A stretch of 64,000 nt of DNA. It comes from Ophiocordyceps camponoti-saundersi (nom. inval.). Lineage: Eukaryota; Ascomycota; Sordariomycetes; Hypocreales; Ophiocordycipitaceae. Of this stretch, positions 58,284 through 64,000 are shown in pieces. The notes beneath the pieces are model-generated. The model was not told the DNA's origin, did no database searches, and saw nothing but the letters and a program-made list of their open reading frames with translations. The stretch is taken from NCBI GenBank assembly GCA_003339415.1, contig PDHQ01000054.1:1-64000 (forward strand), read 5' to 3'. The translations under genes were made by a program, and so were the position numbers. Each line of letters opens with the position of its first letter. The first letter of the stretch is position 1.

Positions 58284-59830
58284 CGCTAACCGAACGTAAG
58301 AGTAAGATCTTAGTATAGAACGCCGTTAAATTCTACCTATACTAAAGCTGCTCTCGGCTTATTCCGGCCTAGACTCTTAGCTAGCTACTATACGTGCTAA
58401 ATTTATAATCGACGGAGCCGTAATTAGGGAGCCTAAGTCCTAATTCTACTACGTCTTTTCTCGTCTCGGCACCTTCTAGTAAATATTCCTTCTATATATT
58501 ATTATAGCTATAGATTTTTCTTACTAGCTTAAAGCCTTTTTAGTATATATTTTTAAGCTTTTTAGGGAGAGTTATAAAAAGCGCTAAGTAAGTTTTTCCT
58601 TAGTTAGGATATATTAAAGGCTATTAAAGCCCCTTAGAGAATATATTATAAGGTAGGAATATACCTTTTTCGAGGCCGGACCGTTAAACTAGTCTAATTA
58701 CGCTAAGATTATTCTACTCTCGTCCGGGCTACGTAAGAAGCTATAAAAGCGCTTAGATTATAAGAACTAGCTTATAATATATATAGCCTTTGCTAGCTTT
58801 CTCCGAGGCTTTAATAAAATATTTAGTTCCGGGAATATTCCTAATACGCTAGTTAATATACCGCCCCCCCTTTTCTACTAACCTAATAGATATCGTATTT
58901 ATATAATCACGTTCTAATATTATTAAGCGCTAGCGTTATTATTACTATAACTAGATCGGTTATTTTAAGCGTAATTATCCGAAGCTTTATAAGTAAATAA
59001 GGATATTAGGGTTAGGGCTTTCTATAAGCGAAGCGGGGTAATTAGAGGTAAATCCGGAGTATTTTAATTAAGGGGATAATAAGTAAAAAGGGATAAGTAT
59101 ACGCTAAATATTATAGCCCGGGTAATTTCTAGCCTTATTACGTTACCTTATATAGGGATAGTCCGCGCGTAGCTTAGGCGCGTAAATTTATTAGTAAGTA
59201 CGTACTATAGTTATATTACGCCTTAGCTTATAAACTAGCGCTAGCGGTATATAGCGATAAGTATATAGCTAGCTTTACTATTTACTATAACTAGGGTATT
59301 CTCTAAGCTTCCTATAACTAGTATAATACTACCTAATCTTATATATTAGCTATATAAGTAAGTTCTTACTATTAGTATATAAGTTTATTAATTCCTACTT
59401 TAAGTAATATTATAATTCTAAGCTTATTAAAATCTTCCTTATAGGGATTAGGGTTTAATTCCCCGAGCTATAAGGGAGCCCTTCCGCCCTTTTATCCTTA
59501 TCTCTATAGAGGCTATTAGGCAGTTAGCTAGGGATTATATAAAATATCTTACTAGCGTAATAATACGTAACTTTTCTATCCTACGCTTCTACTTCCTTAG
59601 CTAGCTTAAAAAGGGGGCTATATAAGAGATTAGTTTATAACTAATCGTAGCTAGATAGGGGGGATTATAGCGGATATATTTAGGTCTTCCCGATAGCGCT
59701 TAGTTATCGCGCGGGGTATATAGCTAGCTTTAGAAGGGGGCTTCTCTCCCTTCTCCTTCCTCTCTTTAATAGCTTTAATTATAACTCCACCTTAGCTTAT
59801 TTCTATAGTCGCCTTAGTGAGACCTTTATA
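58284..59830 (+). mobile_element. 210-bp LTR family, copy C (5'-truncated)
   Basis: The interior matches copies A and B from gctaaccgaacgtaag onward and ends in a complete 210-bp LTR at 59,621-59,830. The left LTR and primer site are missing. The upstream junction reads ccctccccttcggc. No target duplication can be defined. Confidence 0.83.
59621..59830 (+). repeat. Right LTR of copy C
   Basis: 210 bp, begins TATAAGAGATTAG after an aaagggggcta purine tract and ends GACCTTTATA. Confidence 0.83.
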
Positions 59831-59879
59831 GCTAGCACTTAAAAGCTTAAAGCTTAATAATTATCTAAAAAGTAATTAA

Positions 59880-60315
59880 GTAAAGTAAAGCTAGTAAAAG
59901 AGTGCTACTAGTAAAAGAGTAAAAAGTGCTATTAGTAGGAAAGTATTACTAATAGTAAAGTAAAAAGTATTACTAGTAAGAAAGTATTACTAGTAGTAAA
60001 GTAAAAAGTAAAGGTAATAGATAAATACTATTAGTAAAAGAGTGCTATTAGTAATAAAGTAAAGAGTGCTACTAGTAGGAAAGTAAAGAGTAAAGGTAGT
60101 AGATAAATACTACTAGTAAGAGAGTGCTACTAGTAAGAGAGTAAAGCTAGTAAAAAAGTAAAGCTAGTAAATAAGTAAAGCTAGTAAAAAAGTAAAGCTA
60201 GTAAAAAAGTAAAGGCGGTAGATAAGTGCTACTAGTAAATAAGTGCTACTAGTAAGAGAGTAAAGCTAGTAAGAGAGTGCTACTAATAAAAGAGTAAAGC
60301 TAGTAAAAAAGTAAT
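59880..60315 (-). repeat. 17-bp tandem array, reverse orientation
   Basis: Units gtaaagctagtaaaaga and gtgctactagtaagaga are reverse complements of the array at 39.3-41.2 kb. Confidence 0.8.
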
Positions 60316-60379
60316 AAGTAATAAAATTTTATTTAAGTTTTTACCCGCCTTTTATTAAAATCTTATCTCTTATTACTAA

Positions 60380-62090
60380 GTTTATTATAATTATCTCCTA
60401 CTATTATATATATTAAGTACTTATTTACTATTATTATTCCTTATATTATAATTATCTCTCGCCGCTATGCCCGCTATAATTATCTTTTATAATTATTTCT
60501 TATTATTATACACTTATTATAATTATCTTTTATAATTATCTCTTACTATTATATACTCGCTATAGTTATTTTTTATAATTATCTCCCGCCCTTATATACT
60601 TACTATAATAGTTATCTCTTGCTATTATACTTACTATTATACTTACTATAGCTATTTTTTATAATTATCTCTCGCTATTATATACCCGCTATAATAGTTA
60701 TCTCTTACTATTATACTTATTATAATTATCTTTTATAATTATCTCTTACTATTATACTTACTGCTATACTTACTATAACTATCTCTTATAATTATCTTTT
60801 ACTATTATATGCCCGCTATAGCTATCTCTTATAATTATCTCTTACCGCTATGCCTGCTACTATGCCCGCTATAGCTATCTTTTATAGTTATCTCCCGCCG
60901 CTATGCCTGCTATAGCTATTTTTTATAATTATCTCTCGCTGCTATATACTTATTATAGCTATCTCTTATAATTATCTCCTATTATTATACTTACTATAAT
61001 TATCTCTTATAATTATCTCCTATTATTATACTTATTATAGCTATTTTTTATAATTATCTCCCGCCCTTATATACTTATTATAATAGTTATCTCTCGCCGC
61101 TATACCTACTATTATACTTATTATAGCTATCTCTTATAATTATCTCTCGCTGCTATATGCCCGCTATAATAGTTATCTCTTACTACTATACTTACTATAA
61201 TTATCTTTTATAATTATCTCTTACCGCTATACTTACCGCTATACTCGCTATAGCTATTTCTTATAATTATCTCCTATTATTATATACTTATTATAGCTAT
61301 TTTTTATAATTATCTCTTACTATTATACCTGCTACTATACTTACTATAGCTATCTTTTATAATTATCTCTTATTATTATGCCCGCTATAGCTATTTCTTA
61401 TAATTATCTCTCGCCGCTATATACCTATTATAGCTATCTCTTATAATTATCTCCCGCCGCTATACTTACTATAGTTATCTCTTATAGTTATCTCCCGCCG
61501 CTATACTTGCTATAGCTATCTTTTATAGTTATTTCCTATTACTATATACCCGCTATAGTTATTTTTTATAGTTATCTCTCGCCGCTATATGCCCGCTATA
61601 GTAGTTATCTCCCGCCGCTATGCCCGCTATAATTATCTTTTATAATTATCTCTTACTATTATATACTTACTATAATTATCTCTTATAGTTATCTCTCGCT
61701 ACTATATACTTATTATAATAGTTATCTCTCGCTATTATACTTACTATAGTTATCTCCCGCCTCTATATACTTGCTATAATTATCTCTTATAGTTATCTCT
61801 CGCTATTATATACCCGCTATAATAATTATCTCTCGCTATTATACTTATTATAATTATCTTTTATAGTTATCTCTCGCTATTATACCCGCTATAGTTATCT
61901 CCCGCCCTTATATACCCGCTATAATTATCTCTTATAATTATCTCTCGCCGCTATATACTTATTATAGTTACTATTACTATACTTACTATAGTTATCTTTT
62001 ACCCTTATATACTAACTATAATTATTACTATTATACCCGCTATAGTTATCTCTTATAGTTATCTCTCGCTGCTATACTCGCCGCTATATA
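60380..62090 (+). repeat. Roughly 43-bp tandem array, copy 2
   Basis: Same unit as 55,636-57,050. The array is followed by the same spacer (aagaggatttataaccccccc to aacttacgctacc) and the same minisatellite, showing duplication of the whole block. Confidence 0.83.
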
Positions 62091-62234
62091 TTTACTAAAA
62101 AGAGGATTTATAACCCCCCCTTATAAGTCCTATAAGCTAAATTTAAGCGTACTCCTATAAGTATAGCTTAGTCGCAGAACGTGCTAGAAATTAATTACTT
62201 TTTATATATAATTTCTATAAAATCAACTTACGCT

Positions 62235-62793
62235 ACCTAGTGCCTATATATGTGTGCCGGTGCCTATATATGCTAGTACCTGTATATGCCGGTGCCTATA
62301 TGTGCCGGTGCCTATATGTGCCGGTGCCTATATGTGTGCCGGTGCTTATATATGTGTGCCGGTGCCTGTGTGTGTGCCGGTGCCTGTGTGTGTGCTGGTG
62401 CCTATATGTGTGTGCCGGTGCCTGTGTGTGCCGGTGCCTGTGTGTGTGCTGGTGCCTGTGTGTGTGCCGGTGCCTATATGTGTGTGCCGGTGCCTATGTG
62501 TGCCGGTGCCTGTGTGTGTGCCGGTGCCTATGTGTGCTAGTGCCTATGTGTGTGTGCCGGTGCCCGGAGTATATGCCGGTGCCTGTATATGCCTGTGCCT
62601 GTGTGTGCCTGTGCCCGGTGTATATGTGCCGGTGCCTGTATATGCCGGTGCTTATATATGCCGGTGCCTATATATGCCGGTACTTATATATGCCGGTGCT
62701 TATATATATGCCGGTGCCTATATATATGCCCGTACTTATATATATGCCGCTACTTATATATATATGCTAGTGCCTATATATGCCGGTGCCACT
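62235..62793 (+). repeat. TGCCGGTGCC minisatellite, partly RIP-altered
   Basis: Preserved TGTGTGCCGGTGCC core (62,300-62,640) flanked by tatata-altered units on the right. Open frames across it are repeat artefacts. Confidence 0.85.
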
Positions 62794-63540
62794 TACTAGT
62801 AACGGACAGCCCGTCTAACATTACTTTATACCGTCTTTGCTATTATAGCGTTAGTAGCCCGTAATTACCTCTTATTATAATTATAATATATAGAATAGTC
62901 CTTATTTTATTATAAATAAAAGCTAAGCTATTAGTATATAAGGTAAGGGTTACTTATAGCTATAGTTTTAAGCTAGCTTTAAGTATTATTAGAGTACTTT
63001 ATAGGAGGCTTAGAGTAGCGTAAATTACTATTATCTATACTAAGTATACTAAGAGCTAGAGCTTATAAAGTTTATTTTAAATAAGATAACGGGCGTAGTT
63101 TAAATATAAAATAAATATAGCGAGGCTATAAGAGGGGAGTAACGCTTAGCTTAAGCTTTTAGGGGGCACTTACTTTACGCTAGCCGCCCCTTTTTATATT
63201 ATTATATATAAAATAGTTACGGTAAAACCGTAAAAGGGGGGCGACGCTTAGCTTAGGCCTCCCTAAGTAAGGCACTTACTTTACGCTAGCCGCCCCCTTT
63301 TAAAATACTTATAAAGAAAGTTTAGGCGCGCTTATATAAGACTAATATTTATTATAAAATATTTTAATATAATTAAATTATATAAGATTTATAAAATAGT
63401 AATACTTATAATAAAATAATTTTAGAAATATTTAGGGGATTAAAGTTAGGAAGCGTAATACTTAATATAGTTATTTTAACTCGTTCTAGTCCTTTACCTT
63501 AAAAATACTTAAGTAATACTTATATATAGGATAATAATAT
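62794..63540. other. RIP-degraded DNA with a local direct repeat
   Basis: A 32-bp-class sequence gggcacttactttacgctagccgcccc occurs near 63,164 and, nearly identical, near 63,271, each preceded by cgcttagctta. Otherwise AT-rich with no gene. Confidence 0.55.
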
Positions 63541-63900
63541 TAAGAATCTTTTACCTTTTTACTTATTATAGTATACTTTATATCGCTAATAGATATATTA
63601 TTATATAGTATAAAGCTCTCTTACTTATTATAATATACTCTATATTGCTAATAAATATATTATTATATAATATAAAGCCCTCTTACTTATTATAATATAC
63701 TTTATATCGCTAATAAATATATTATTATATAGTATAAAGCCCTCTTACTTATTATAATATATTTTATATTACTAATAAATATATTATTATAAAATATAAA
63801 GCCTTTTTACTTACTATAATATACTTTATATTACTAAAAGATATATTATTATATAGTATAAAGCTTTCTTACTTATTATAATATACTTTAAGCTACTAAA
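63541..63900 (+). repeat. Roughly 62-bp tandem repeat, six copies
   Basis: Units of the type ttacttattataatatactttatatcgctaataaatatattattatatagtataaagc. Confidence 0.82.
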
Positions 63901-64000
63901 AAAATAGTTTTTTATAATAAAAAGTATATATAATTTACTATAAAAAGCTAATAGTTATTACTTACTACTTATAGTATTTATAATACTTAAGTATAGGGTA

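Noticed and set aside
62240..62864. Similar Cys/Val/Pro-rich ORFs (up to 181 codons)
   Set aside because: Same minisatellite artefact as at 57 kb.

Overview
The window looks like filamentous ascomycete (Pezizomycotina) DNA, probably Sordariomycetes; the order is an inference. Support comes from short GT-AG introns (53, 53, 57 and 77 bp), a fungal Ppo-type fatty-acid oxygenase, a Tim44 with strong fungal character, and two sharply different base-composition compartments. A GC-balanced gene island lies at about 16,790-30,770. It is flanked on both sides by very AT-rich DNA in which CpA and TpG are almost absent while CpG survives. That is the signature of repeat-induced point mutation (RIP), and almost no ATG-started ORF remains there.

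Gene island. (1) 18,571-19,635 (+) encodes a secreted, multiply Kex2-cleavable precursor of short peptides, most carrying an N-glycosylation sequon. It is an unassigned KEX2-processed repeat protein and the most novel item here. (2) 19,853-21,379 (-) is a flavin monooxygenase of Baeyer-Villiger type. (3) 21,654-25,445 (-) is a two-domain haem peroxidase/P450 fatty-acid oxygenase (Ppo/linoleate diol synthase family), interrupted in an intron by a 10-N assembly gap. (4) 26,194-26,957 (+) is a PPPDE/DeSI-type cysteine isopeptidase. (5) 27,269-28,420 (-) is mitochondrial ribosomal protein uS11m. (6) 28,696-30,401 (+) is Tim44. The last two are divergent mitochondrial housekeeping genes. The first three form a possible oxylipin or peptide-linked accessory group beside the left RIP block.

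Left RIP block (1-16,790): a Ty3/gypsy element on the minus strand between 1 and 7,597 (gag, protease, RT, RNase H and integrase recognisable despite RIP); an unassigned stretch; a Ty1/copia relic on the plus strand (about 10,300-12,870); and a complete non-autonomous 210-bp-LTR element (14,311-16,086) with a 5-bp target duplication.

Right RIP block (30,770-64,000): a chromodomain-type Ty3/gypsy element starting at a 349-bp LTR (31,377); an antisense 210-bp LTR joined to unrelated internal DNA; a large 17-bp tandem array; a second complete 210-bp-LTR element (41,502-43,277); a MULE-type DNA transposase relic; several other tandem arrays; a complete Ty1/copia element (47,451 to about 54,370) with an apparent extra reading frame downstream of pol; and a duplicated block made of a roughly 43-bp array, a spacer and a TGCCGGTGCC minisatellite, in which TG-rich cores have partly escaped RIP. 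No tRNA, rRNA or CRISPR was seen. All family calls are by eye from translated motifs; no database search was run.
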